64,000 bases of DNA from CAVPJW01 sp963705525 (GTDB taxonomy: Bacteria > Acidobacteriota > Vicinamibacteria > Vicinamibacterales > CAVPJW01). The stretch lies in the NCBI GenBank assembly GCA_963705525.1, contig CAVPJW010000004.1:992001-1056000 (forward strand), written 5' to 3'. This document shows positions 27,014 through 35,140 of the stretch, piece by piece; the stretch's first letter is position 1; each line of letters opens with the position of its first letter. The position numbers were made by a program, and so were the translations under genes. A model generated the notes under the pieces. It was not told the origin of the DNA. It saw only the letters and a program-made list of their open reading frames with translations, and did not search any database.

Positions 27014-29161
27014 CTACGAGCGAGTCGCTGAGAATACCGTAGATTCGCGTTGTCCCGCCGCCGGATCGGGCCAGCCTTCGATCGTGGCCGACATCTGCTC
27101 CAGCGCATCGGCGACCTCGTTGGCCCAGGCCTCGACATCGGTCGGCCTCGCCGCCGCATCCTTGGCCATCGCTCGCGCGAATGCGCGGTCAACGGCCGCG
27201 GGAACCTCGGGGAGCACCGACGACACGTCGGGCACCGGCTCCTCGAGCACCGCCATCAATGTCGCCGCGATCGTCAGGCGCCCCTTCAGGAGACGCTCGG
27301 CGGTCAGCGCTTCGTAGCCCACGGCCGCGAGCGCATAAAGATCCGTGCGGCTGTCCACCGGTGCGCCGCGCACCTGCTCCGGCGCCATATACGCCGGCGT
27401 GCCCAGGAGTCCGCCCACGCCACGTGTCAGCGTCGTCGCGTCCGCGCCCGTCACGTGCGCGACGCCGAAATCCAGAATCTTCACCGAGAATCCATCGTCA
27501 CTGGGGGTGAGAAAGAGGTTCTGCGGCTTGAGGTCGAGATGCACGATGCCCAGCCGGTGCGCCGCGCCGAGCCCGGCGGCGGCCTGCCGAAGGAGTCGCG
27601 CCACCTGACGGGGAGTGCCTCGCCCGAAGCGCGTGATCGTGTCGCTCAGCGATCGACCGGACAGAAACTCCATGACGAGAAAGGCCGAACCGTCCTCGAG
27701 CTCGCCGAGATCGTGAACGCCGACCACGCCGATGTGATTGATTTGGGCGACGGCGCGCGCCTCGCGTGCGAGCTGGCTGCGGACTTCGGGATCGATCATC
27801 CGGTCGCTGTGCAGCACCTTGATCGCGACTTCGCGGAAGAGCTTCAGATCGCGGGCGAGAAACACTTGCCCCATGCCGCCCTGCCCGATCAGGCGCACGA
27901 ACTCGTACCGGTCGAGTATGCGGAATGGCAGCAGCCTCGCCACAAGCTGAGAGCCGTCGGCCTCACACTGCTGATGCGATTCGTCGTAGCACCGTCCGCA
28001 TTTGAGGCACAACAGCAGCGCACCCACACCGCGCTCGCGCATGCGCTGCCGGACAGCCTCGCGCCGCGCCTCGGCGACCGCCAGCTCGTCGCGCATCCGG
28101 GCGATTTCGAGGGCGCCGCCAAGATGCCGTCCGAACCCGGCGACGACACGGCGTTCCAGTTCGTCCCAGCTCGAAGGCGCCGTCACCACGATCGCGCCGT
28201 ACACGTCGCCCGAAATGCCGATCACGGGCACGAGCGCGCGTCCACGCGGATCTGTCTGCGGCTCCTCCCCCGCTCTGATCGCTTCGGCGGTCGGAGGGAT
28301 CGACACGCCGGGACTGAGCGCGACGACGGCATCGCCCTCGAGGCGCCAGACGCGCACCTCGGCCGCGACAACCGCCCGGCGGATCTCGTCGGCGATCAGC
28401 TCGGTCCACCGCGGCAGGTTTTCGATGGCCTGCGGGGCCGCCTTCTCGAGGTCGAAGACCCGACGCTCCACGGCATGCAGACGGCCCGCCGATTCGCGCA
28501 GCTCACGGCTGCGCTGTTCGATCAGTCGGCGCTGCAGAAAATCGCGGCGGAACGAGGCCTCGAGGTTGAAGCTCACGAACATGCCGATGATGTTGGCGGA
28601 CACCAGGAAGAAGGTGTTGCTCAGCAGCATGCGGCCGGGCATCGGGACGACGAAGAGCGCGGTGAGTTCGTACGCAACAAGAAGGATGGACGACAGGAGG
28701 GTTGCGTTACGAAAAGACAGCCGCGCGAGGCCGTGAATCCACGCAAACGCCAGGAGCAGCCCGGCGTAGTACAGCGCCGCACCCGCCTCGGATGCGATCG
28801 CGGTGATCATGATGATGGTCAGCCCGGCGATCAGCACTCCGACAAAGGGCGTCGCCTGCAGGTAGCGCTCGAAATGTTTCGTGAACGTGAAAAGGAATGT
28901 GGCCAGCAGCACCGGACAGCTGATGCCGTAGCGGATAATCCAGATGGCGCGCTGCGCCTCTGGAACGACGATGGGATCGAGGAAGCCGAACAGCGCAAAC
29001 AGGATGAGCGCGAGGGCAACGGACACGCGAACGACGAGACGCGAGCGCTCGAAGTAGTCTTGCTGGTACGCCCGCTCGAGTGCCGCGTCGGTGAACTTGC
29101 CGACCCTCCAGGCGACCTGCGGGGTCACCGACACCTGGTCCACCTCAACGGGGTGCAGCAT
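27014..29161 (-). CDS. Membrane-anchored Ser/Thr protein kinase with zinc ribbon, non-RD
   Basis: 715 residues. About six membrane helices occupy residues 45-200, followed by a helical linker and a GAF-like region (about 235-355). Then comes a zinc-ribbon-like Cys cluster CLKCGRCYDESHQQC (385-399). The kinase domain has P-loop GQGGMGQV (426-433), Lys448 in VAIKVL, catalytic loop HLDLKPQN (541-548), DFG (564-566) and APEQ (593-596). The Arg of HRD is Leu, so it is a non-RD kinase. No PASTA repeats. Signal sensed is unknown. Confidence 0.88.
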   Translation of the reverse strand: MLHPVEVDQVSVTPQVAWRVGKFTDAALERAYQQDYFERSRLVVRVSVALALILFALFGFLDPIVVPEAQRAIWIIRYGISCPVLLATFLFTFTKHFERYLQATPFVGVLIAGLTIIMITAIASEAGAALYYAGLLLAFAWIHGLARLSFRNATLLSSILLVAYELTALFVVPMPGRMLLSNTFFLVSANIIGMFVSFNLEASFRRDFLQRRLIEQRSRELRESAGRLHAVERRVFDLEKAAPQAIENLPRWTELIADEIRRAVVAAEVRVWRLEGDAVVALSPGVSIPPTAEAIRAGEEPQTDPRGRALVPVIGISGDVYGAIVVTAPSSWDELERRVVAGFGRHLGGALEIARMRDELAVAEARREAVRQRMRERGVGALLLCLKCGRCYDESHQQCEADGSQLVARLLPFRILDRYEFVRLIGQGGMGQVFLARDLKLFREVAIKVLHSDRMIDPEVRSQLAREARAVAQINHIGVVGVHDLGELEDGSAFLVMEFLSGRSLSDTITRFGRGTPRQVARLLRQAAAGLGAAHRLGIVHLDLKPQNLFLTPSDDGFSVKILDFGVAHVTGADATTLTRGVGGLLGTPAYMAPEQVRGAPVDSRTDLYALAAVGYEALTAERLLKGRLTIAATLMAVLEEPVPDVSSVLPEVPAAVDRAFARAMAKDAAARPTDVEAWANEVADALEQMSATIEGWPDPAAGQRESTVFSATRS

Positions 29162-29214
29162 CGGTCAGGCTAGGTGCTCGAGCACGCTAGTGAGCACTCC
29201 AAAGCGCATGATGA

Positions 29215-30801
29215 TCACAACGTTTTCAGGAAGGCAATGAGCGCCCGTTTCTCCTCTTCGGAGAGATCGAGACCGAACTCGTGGCCTTTGACAGCACGCA
29301 CTGTCGTCCCCGGAGGACCTTTCCAACCGGTCGGTACATAGTCGTCTTCGAGACGGCGAGCATCGAACCAGTCTTCGAGCGCCGCGATCGAACCATTGTG
29401 TTCGAAGGGGCCTCGATACCAGACGCCTTTGAGCGACGGGATCTTGTAGAGCCCGGTGCCGCGTCGCGTTTGAAGCGTCAGAAACGAATCCGTCCCGACG
29501 CGGCGCACGAGCACTCTCGTTCGTTCCGGATGATTGGCCGGCACCTTGTATCCGGGCGCCGCAACGAGCTTGTTGCTCGTATACGCCGGTGGCCGATGAC
29601 AGCTGGCACAACCTTCTCGCTGGAACATGTCCTCGCCTTGCGCCACGAGCGCCTTTTCTTGCGCGTTCTTCGGCGTATTCGGATTCGGCGGAGGCCGAAG
29701 GGAATACACAAAGAGAGCGAGTGCGTAGAGCTGCTCATCGCTGTAGCGCGCACCCACTTGATCAGGGCCGGGCAGGTCTGCCGGGCCGTCTGTAAGGGGC
29801 GTGAACGTGCCGAAGCGATTCAGAAAGTCCGCTCCCTGATTGAGCGCGGCATACCGCATCACGTCTCCGGCATCGCGGTGACGAACGAGCCCGGTACGAT
29901 CGAAGTACCGACGCTCCTTGACGCCGATCAGGTCGGGAACCTGAACCGGAGACAGCGGGCTTGTTCCATGGCGCGCATTCACACCAGGTGGAATGGCTTT
30001 ATAGGTTGCCATGGTCTCGGCAAACGATGACTCGCTCAGGTGCTGAAGCGGGCCAGGCGACAGCCATGGCGCGGCGAACAGGAAACGCATCACTCCACGT
30101 TCCTCGGCGAGGGCCTCACTCTGGCTTCGAGCGGCCGCCTTGGATTCTGTGGAGTACGCAATCACCCGATCCAGGGGGAAATCTCCCTGAGCTCCCTGTA
30201 TCACCAGCGTGATGTCGCCCCTCTTCATGACGCGGGTGTGGCACATGGCACAGGCGAACTGCCCCAGATGCAGCCCTTGATCCGTGACGACATAGCGCAC
30301 ATAAGGCACGATGCCTTTGTCGGTATGCTGGACGCCGGTTGCCTTGTACCAGTCCGGATTGTGCACATCGCTCAACTGGATGATGCCGAGGGCCGGATCC
30401 AGCTCGTCGCCAATCGCGCCCTCGAAGACGTCCCGACCGAGCGTGGGCCCGTTCGCGAGCCAGTCGGCCTCGGTCGTGAGCGCGGAGAAATCACGCAGAA
30501 TTTCCTGCGGGCGTTGCTGTCGCAGCCAGGCCTGATAGTCCATCCCGTCGGGTTTGGGTTCGAATGCCGGATGGTAGACGGGATATGACTTGTAGAGGTG
30601 CCGAATCGGAATCTTGTAGTAGTAGTCTGCGGGAACATGCTGGGGATTCATGCGCGGATCCGCCAACGGCAGCTCCAGCGAGCTCAACGCGGCCTCGTCC
30701 CATGCTCTTGGCACGGTGAATCGGCGCGCATGGCCGACATCCTGCCCCGCCGCGACCACCGCGACGAATCCCGTCACCGCGACGACCGCAAGAGTCCGCA
30801 T
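29215..30801 (-). CDS. Secreted di-heme cytochrome c, peroxidase-like
   Basis: 528 residues with a signal peptide (residues 1-about 20). Two CxxCH motifs, CAMCH near residue 190 and CASCH near residue 398, with long intervening sequence. The C-terminal part (RRGTGLYKIPSLKGVWYRGPFEHNG) resembles the MauG/cytochrome c peroxidase end. Exact substrate unknown. Transcribed toward the membrane kinase gene. Confidence 0.75.
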   Translation of the reverse strand: MRTLAVVAVTGFVAVVAAGQDVGHARRFTVPRAWDEAALSSLELPLADPRMNPQHVPADYYYKIPIRHLYKSYPVYHPAFEPKPDGMDYQAWLRQQRPQEILRDFSALTTEADWLANGPTLGRDVFEGAIGDELDPALGIIQLSDVHNPDWYKATGVQHTDKGIVPYVRYVVTDQGLHLGQFACAMCHTRVMKRGDITLVIQGAQGDFPLDRVIAYSTESKAAARSQSEALAEERGVMRFLFAAPWLSPGPLQHLSESSFAETMATYKAIPPGVNARHGTSPLSPVQVPDLIGVKERRYFDRTGLVRHRDAGDVMRYAALNQGADFLNRFGTFTPLTDGPADLPGPDQVGARYSDEQLYALALFVYSLRPPPNPNTPKNAQEKALVAQGEDMFQREGCASCHRPPAYTSNKLVAAPGYKVPANHPERTRVLVRRVGTDSFLTLQTRRGTGLYKIPSLKGVWYRGPFEHNGSIAALEDWFDARRLEDDYVPTGWKGPPGTTVRAVKGHEFGLDLSEEEKRALIAFLKTL

Positions 30802-30804
30802 GAC

Positions 30805-30990
30805 TTACAGTCGGTCGCCCACCGGTTCGGTCAGCGTCGCGTGCTCGACGTTGCCCGTATTCCGCGTGTTCGCTGGCTCGAAAAGCAACACCGAGACCTC
30901 TTCATCAGCGACAGGGCGATGCTCGGTGCCGTGTGGTACGACGATGAACTCGCCCGGCACCACAATTGTAGTACCAAGTTTCTGGCCCGG
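30805..30990 (-). pseudogene. Remnant of a cupin-domain gene
   Basis: The frame ending at the TAA at 30805-30807 encodes GEFIVVPHGTEHRPVADEE and VLLFEPANTRNTGNVEHA, the C-terminal half of small single-domain cupin proteins, about 58 residues. Upstream in the same frame are stops and no start or N-terminal half (the family has about 115 residues). It is therefore most likely a decayed gene, squeezed between the di-heme cytochrome and the deiodinase-like gene. Confidence 0.6.
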
Positions 30991-31010
30991 TCATCCTGAT
31001 CTCTATTCGG

Positions 31011-31739
31011 TTATTGGACTGTCAAGTGTGCTGAAGGGCTCGCGGGCAGGAGACGTTTCAGGGTGGCATCGACGTCGGCCGGCTTGAACCCGAACGGACC
31101 AGCGGCGCTCTTGTAGGCGATTCTGCCCTCGCGATCGATGACATACAGTCGATCGGGCCAGCCCGTGTACGCGCGTTCGACGCGGTTATCGAGGCCATCG
31201 ATCAACGCGGGCAATTCGATGCCGAGATTCCTGACGCACACGCCGGCCGCGCTGTACCGCTCGTCCGACGTCTTCGTGCTCGCCACCAGCACATCGTCTT
31301 CGACGTTATCGTCGAGTTGCCAGGCGTCGATGGGATGCGCTTCCTGGATGTAGACGATGTAGAAGCTCGCGCGATCGCGATACTCGCGATACAAGTTGTT
31401 GAGCGCGGGCACCGCCCGGCGGAACGGCGGTCACGTGTAGCTCCCGAAGACGAGCACGACGGGCTTGGTGCCTCGGAACGACGAGAGCGTGACCTGTCCG
31501 GCGTGATCGTGCGTCGGCAGCGTGAAGTCCGGCGCCGAATCGCCCTCGGCGAGCGTTCCCTGGCGCGCCCAGAGCCACAGCGGCCGACCCGGCAGCACAC
31601 CCCAGACGAGCGGCATCGGCACGTGTTTCATGATCTGACCGAAGCGATCGGGCGGCTGAAGCATCGCGGCCGCGACCGCCGCCGATAGGGCGACGTAGAG
31701 CACCGCGATCACCGCGACTCCGCGCAGCACCCACTTCAT
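31011..31739 (-). CDS. Deiodinase-like thioredoxin-fold protein, candidate selenoprotein
   Basis: 242 residues if the in-frame TGA at 31431-31433 is read as selenocysteine 103. The N-terminal half has a membrane helix (residues about 5-27) and a redoxin-type segment APDFTLPTHDHAGQVTLSSF ending VVLVFGSYT. Directly after the TGA and in the same frame come PPFRRAVPALNNLYREYRD and IVYIQEAHPIDAWQ. The resulting FGSYT-U-PPFR is the iodothyronine-deiodinase active-site pattern (SCT-U-PPF in animals). The C-terminal part (LYVIDREGRIAYKSAAGPFGF) completes the fold. Bacterial members are probably peroxiredoxin-like; thyroid-hormone chemistry is not implied. A loop-GGT hairpin follows the TGA. Confidence 0.85.
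31406..31433 (-). promoter_or_regulatory. Candidate SECIS element after in-frame TGA (deiodinase-like gene)
   Basis: On the mRNA strand, 17 nt after TGA comes a loop GGT closed by a 5-bp stem CGGGC / GCCCG (31406-31418). A GG(U) apical loop at this distance is close to the E. coli fdhF SECIS arrangement. Competing GC-rich hairpins (for example CCGCC / GGCGG) are also possible, so folding should be computed. Confidence 0.6.
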
Positions 31740-31795
31740 GCGTCCGACCCTCTTGCTTTCTCCGCCATCGTCTGCACGATCTTCTGGTTCTGGTC

Positions 31796-32566
31796 TCAGC
31801 GCAGGAAGTAGTCCACAGTCGAGACCACGCGCACGGTCTTGTTGATCTGGCTGCCTTCGGTGATGCCGGTGGCCTGATCGCGTGGAAGAATCTCGAAGAG
31901 TCCCTGGTTTGCGTGCTTGATGCCGCCGAGCGAGGCCTGCGAATCGGCGGCGAATTTCTGCGCGGCCTCCCGCGCGCGCGCCGTTGACTCGCCAATCATT
32001 TCCGGCTTGAGCGTGTTGAGGCCCGTGAAGATGAACGTCGGTCCTCCCGATCCGTACTCTCCGCCAGACGACAGCACGACGCCGGCGTTGACGAGCTCAC
32101 CGATGCGCTGGCTGGCGGCGAGAATCTTCTCGGGCTCATTCGACCGCACGACGACGGTTTGGTTGATGACAAACCGGCTTGCCACCCGCTGGTTCGACGC
32201 GTACTGATTCGTGAAGGCATCGGCCACCGAGAAATCCTGCAGCACCATTTGAGAGGTGTCGATCTTGTGCCGCTCCAGGAATTTGGTGATCTCGCCGACG
32301 CTCGACTGAATCGTGCTCTGGGCCCGGGCAAGATCGTCATTGGACGCGACCACACGGAGCGGCCAGATCGCCAGGTCCGCCTTGACCTCCCGCTCGGAGA
32401 TGCCCTTCACCGTCACGGATCGATCGTCGAGCCTGGCGCTTGCAAAGCCGTGTCCGATCGCCATTCCCGCGACGGCGACGCCCAGAGCCACGATGAGCGC
32501 GCTGAGAATCGTATCTGTGCGCACGGACGCCGCCTTTCTTCGCGGAACGAACGATCGCTCCTGCAA
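31796..32566 (-). CDS. SIMPL-domain (DUF541) protein
   Basis: 256 residues. A membrane anchor/signal helix (residues about 18-40) precedes SVTVKGISEREVKADLAIWPL, the SIMPL start, then VNAGVVLSSGGEYGSGGPTFIFTGL and RAREAAQKFAADSQASLGGIKHANQG. A periplasmic location is likely. Function of the family is poorly known. Confidence 0.85.
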   Translation of the reverse strand: MQERSFVPRRKAASVRTDTILSALIVALGVAVAGMAIGHGFASARLDDRSVTVKGISEREVKADLAIWPLRVVASNDDLARAQSTIQSSVGEITKFLERHKIDTSQMVLQDFSVADAFTNQYASNQRVASRFVINQTVVVRSNEPEKILAASQRIGELVNAGVVLSSGGEYGSGGPTFIFTGLNTLKPEMIGESTARAREAAQKFAADSQASLGGIKHANQGLFEILPRDQATGITEGSQINKTVRVVSTVDYFLR

Positions 32567-32643
32567 TCGATCGTATCACGGCGAGATTGGTCAACCCCGG
32601 CGATTGATCCCGGGTAGCCTTTCCACTAGAGTCGGGATCGGCT

Positions 32644-34026
32644 ATGAGCAAGGACCTCCGCGACTTTCTGAACGCCGTCGACAGATCGGCGCCGGATCTG
32701 ATCGCCCGCGTCCGCCGGGACGTCAGTCCGCGATGGGAGCTGTCGGCCGTGCAGAAGCAGTTGCAGGCACGGGGCCGGCTGCCCGTCATCGTCTTCGAAC
32801 ACGTCCAGGGATCGAAGATGCCGGTCATCACCAATGTGTTCGCCAGCAAGCGGCATCTGGCCGTGGCGCTCGATGTGGAAATGGAGGAAGTCGTTCCGCG
32901 CTTTGCCGCGGCCCAGGAGAAGCCTGTCCCGGCGCGCGGGGTCTCGAGCGGACCTGTGAAGGAGGAGATCTTCACAGGCCAGCAAGTCGACCTTCGGTCT
33001 CTCCCCATCGTGACCCACTGCGAGAAGGACGCGGGACCGTACCTCACCGCTGGCGTCACCATCATGCGTGACGTCGCGTCCGGCGCCTTGAATGCGGGAA
33101 TCTATCGACACCTCTATCTGTCGCCGACCGAGCTCACCGTCAACATGGCGCCGCTCAGCCACGGGTCGGAAATCGCCAAGGCTGCCGAGGCTCGCGGTCG
33201 ATCGGTGGACGCCGCCATCGTCATCGGTCATCACCCGGCCTTGGGCATGGCGTCGCAGCGGCGCGGCGAGCTCGGCCACTTCGAGCTCGACACGATGGGC
33301 GCGCTGCTCGGCGAACCGGTGGACATCGTGCCGTGCGAAACCGTCGACGTTCCGGTGCCGGCGGACGCGGAGATCGTCATCGAAGGCCGCATCCGGACCG
33401 ACCTCTGGAAAGACGACGGGCCATTCGGAGATTACTGGCTGTACTACTCGCCGACGAGGCCGGCACGCGTGTTCGAAGTGACCGCCATCACCCGCCGGCG
33501 CGACGCGCTGTTTCACGACGTCTTCAATGTCGGGCCTGAGCATCTGGTGCTCTTCTCGCTCGGCATGGAGGGCGTCTCGTTCTCGCAGCTCAAGTCCATC
33601 ATTCCGCAGCTCACCGCCATCAACGTGCCGGTGTGCGGCTCGGGCAATCTCATCTACGTCCAGATCAGGAAGGACATGGAAGGTCAGGGCGTCAACGCCG
33701 CGCTCGCGGCGCTCGGCGCGTACCGGTTCAAGTGCGCGATCGTCGTAGACGAGGACATCGACATTTCCGACGACGGCCGCGTGCTGTGGGCCGTCATGAC
33801 GCGCGCGCAGGCGGACCACTCGTTCTTCACCGTGCCCGGGTCGTACATTTCGCGGGTGGATCCGACGGGCTACCGACCCTGGCACTCCCGCGACAGCGGA
33901 CCGCGGCTCTTGAGCACGCGACTTGGCATCGACGCCACCAGGCCGCTTGATCCCGGCTTCCCCGAAGTGGCCGAACCTCCCCGCGAGTTGTGGTCCATGC
34001 TCGATCTGGCGAAGTACCTGCCATGA
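32644..34026 (+). CDS. UbiD-family decarboxylase
   Basis: 460 residues, a prenylated-FMN-dependent aromatic/unsaturated acid (de)carboxylase by family. Signatures are PIVTHCEKDAGPYLTAGV, NAGIYRHLYLS, VIGHHPALGMAS, EIVIEGRI and DDGPFGDYWLYYS. No ubiX (prenyltransferase) lies in the window. The stop overlaps the start of an ABC substrate-binding protein (ATGA at 34023-34026), linking decarboxylation with uptake of the substrate (inference). Confidence 0.92.
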   Translation: MSKDLRDFLNAVDRSAPDLIARVRRDVSPRWELSAVQKQLQARGRLPVIVFEHVQGSKMPVITNVFASKRHLAVALDVEMEEVVPRFAAAQEKPVPARGVSSGPVKEEIFTGQQVDLRSLPIVTHCEKDAGPYLTAGVTIMRDVASGALNAGIYRHLYLSPTELTVNMAPLSHGSEIAKAAEARGRSVDAAIVIGHHPALGMASQRRGELGHFELDTMGALLGEPVDIVPCETVDVPVPADAEIVIEGRIRTDLWKDDGPFGDYWLYYSPTRPARVFEVTAITRRRDALFHDVFNVGPEHLVLFSLGMEGVSFSQLKSIIPQLTAINVPVCGSGNLIYVQIRKDMEGQGVNAALAALGAYRFKCAIVVDEDIDISDDGRVLWAVMTRAQADHSFFTVPGSYISRVDPTGYRPWHSRDSGPRLLSTRLGIDATRPLDPGFPEVAEPPRELWSMLDLAKYLP

Positions 34027-35048
34027 CGCGAGGTCTGGCGGCCGCTGGAACGTCGCGACCGGCGCGGCTCGTGCTGTGGGCCCTCTTCGCGCTCGCCATC
34101 GCGACGGGCACCCGTCAATCCCGCGCGGAGCCGCCGCTCCAGAAGATTTCGATCCTCACCAACTATGTCTTTCTCGGACGCCACTCGCCGTTTTTCGTCG
34201 GCGTCGACAAGGGTTTTTACCGCGAGGCGGGATTTGACGCCAGCGTCTCACCCACAACCGGCAGCGCGTTCGTGATCTCGGCGCTCGAGGGCGGCAAGGC
34301 GGACTACGGCATCGCGGAAGCGGCGTCCGTCGTGCAGGCGATCGGCAAGGGCTCGACGGTGAAGGCGTTCGGCGTGTACATGGATCGCAGCACGAGCGGT
34401 CTCGCGTCCGTTGCCCCGTTCGACACGCCGCAGTCGCTCGTCGGCAAGCGAATCGCGGCATCGCTGACCGACAGCGCGCGCGTGATCCTGCCCATCGTCG
34501 CGAAACGTGTCGGCGTCAATCCCGCGTCGCTCAACTGGCTGGCGGCCGATCCCAGCGTCTACTTCTCCTTGCTGTTGTCGGGTCAGGCCGATCTGGTCAC
34601 GGCGTCACTCGACAGCGACGTCCCGGCGCTCAGACGGATCGCCGAGCCTCGCGGCAAGACGGTGTACTTCTCGCCCTTCGCCGGCTGGGGTTACGACGTC
34701 TTCGGGTATTTCCTCGTGGCGCGGCGGGATCGGATGACGGCGCAGCCGGACGAGGTGCGCCGGTTCGCGGCGGCGACATCAAAGGCCATGCGATATGCGA
34801 TCGACCACCCGGAAGAGGCCGCGCAAATCACTGGTCGACGCAGTCCGGCTTTGAGTTACGACACGGCGCTCGCGCAGTGGCGCGAGTCGATCAAGGCCAT
34901 CGACACGCCATTCGTCCGGGAGCACGGATTCGGCGTGGCAAACGCCGACCGCCTTCAAGCCAGCATCGATCTGGTGAAACAGGCCTTCACACTCGAGACG
35001 TCGGTCAAACCCGCCGATCTGTTCGCAGACGGTTTCATGACAAGGTGA
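34023..35048 (+). CDS. ABC transporter substrate-binding protein (SsuA/NMT1-like)
   Basis: 341 residues from the ATG overlapping the UbiD stop. A signal peptide precedes ISILTNYVFLGRHSPFFVGVDKGFYREAGFDASV, the start typical of NMT1/THI5-like solute-binding proteins for sulfonates, thiamin precursors or aromatic compounds. The matching ATPase and permease are encoded 1.6 kb away on the opposite strand. Confidence 0.88.
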   Translation: MTRGLAAAGTSRPARLVLWALFALAIATGTRQSRAEPPLQKISILTNYVFLGRHSPFFVGVDKGFYREAGFDASVSPTTGSAFVISALEGGKADYGIAEAASVVQAIGKGSTVKAFGVYMDRSTSGLASVAPFDTPQSLVGKRIAASLTDSARVILPIVAKRVGVNPASLNWLAADPSVYFSLLLSGQADLVTASLDSDVPALRRIAEPRGKTVYFSPFAGWGYDVFGYFLVARRDRMTAQPDEVRRFAAATSKAMRYAIDHPEEAAQITGRRSPALSYDTALAQWRESIKAIDTPFVREHGFGVANADRLQASIDLVKQAFTLETSVKPADLFADGFMTR

Positions 35049-35050
35049 AT

Positions 35051-35130
35051 TCAGGGTCCAGGGTTCAAGGTTCAGGGTTCTAAAGTTCGACTCGTCCTAA
35101 GAACCAAGCACCGAGAACCAAGAACTTCCA
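35051..35130. repeat. Tandem-repeat inverted pair between convergent genes
   Basis: Left arm: GGGTCCA GGGTTCA AGGTTCA GGGTTCT units. Right arm: CTAAGAAC CAAGCAC CGAGAAC CAAGAACT units. The arms are roughly complementary with G-T pairs, giving a long imperfect hairpin between the convergent genes for the ABC binding protein and the FAD oxidase. It could serve as a bidirectional terminator (inference). Confidence 0.75.
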
Positions 35131-35140
35131 AGCGTCCGCC

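Noticed and set aside
30985..30990. TGA before the cupin remnant as another selenocysteine
   Set aside because: The frame upstream of this TGA has a further stop within five codons and no cupin N-terminal half, so it is not a split gene.
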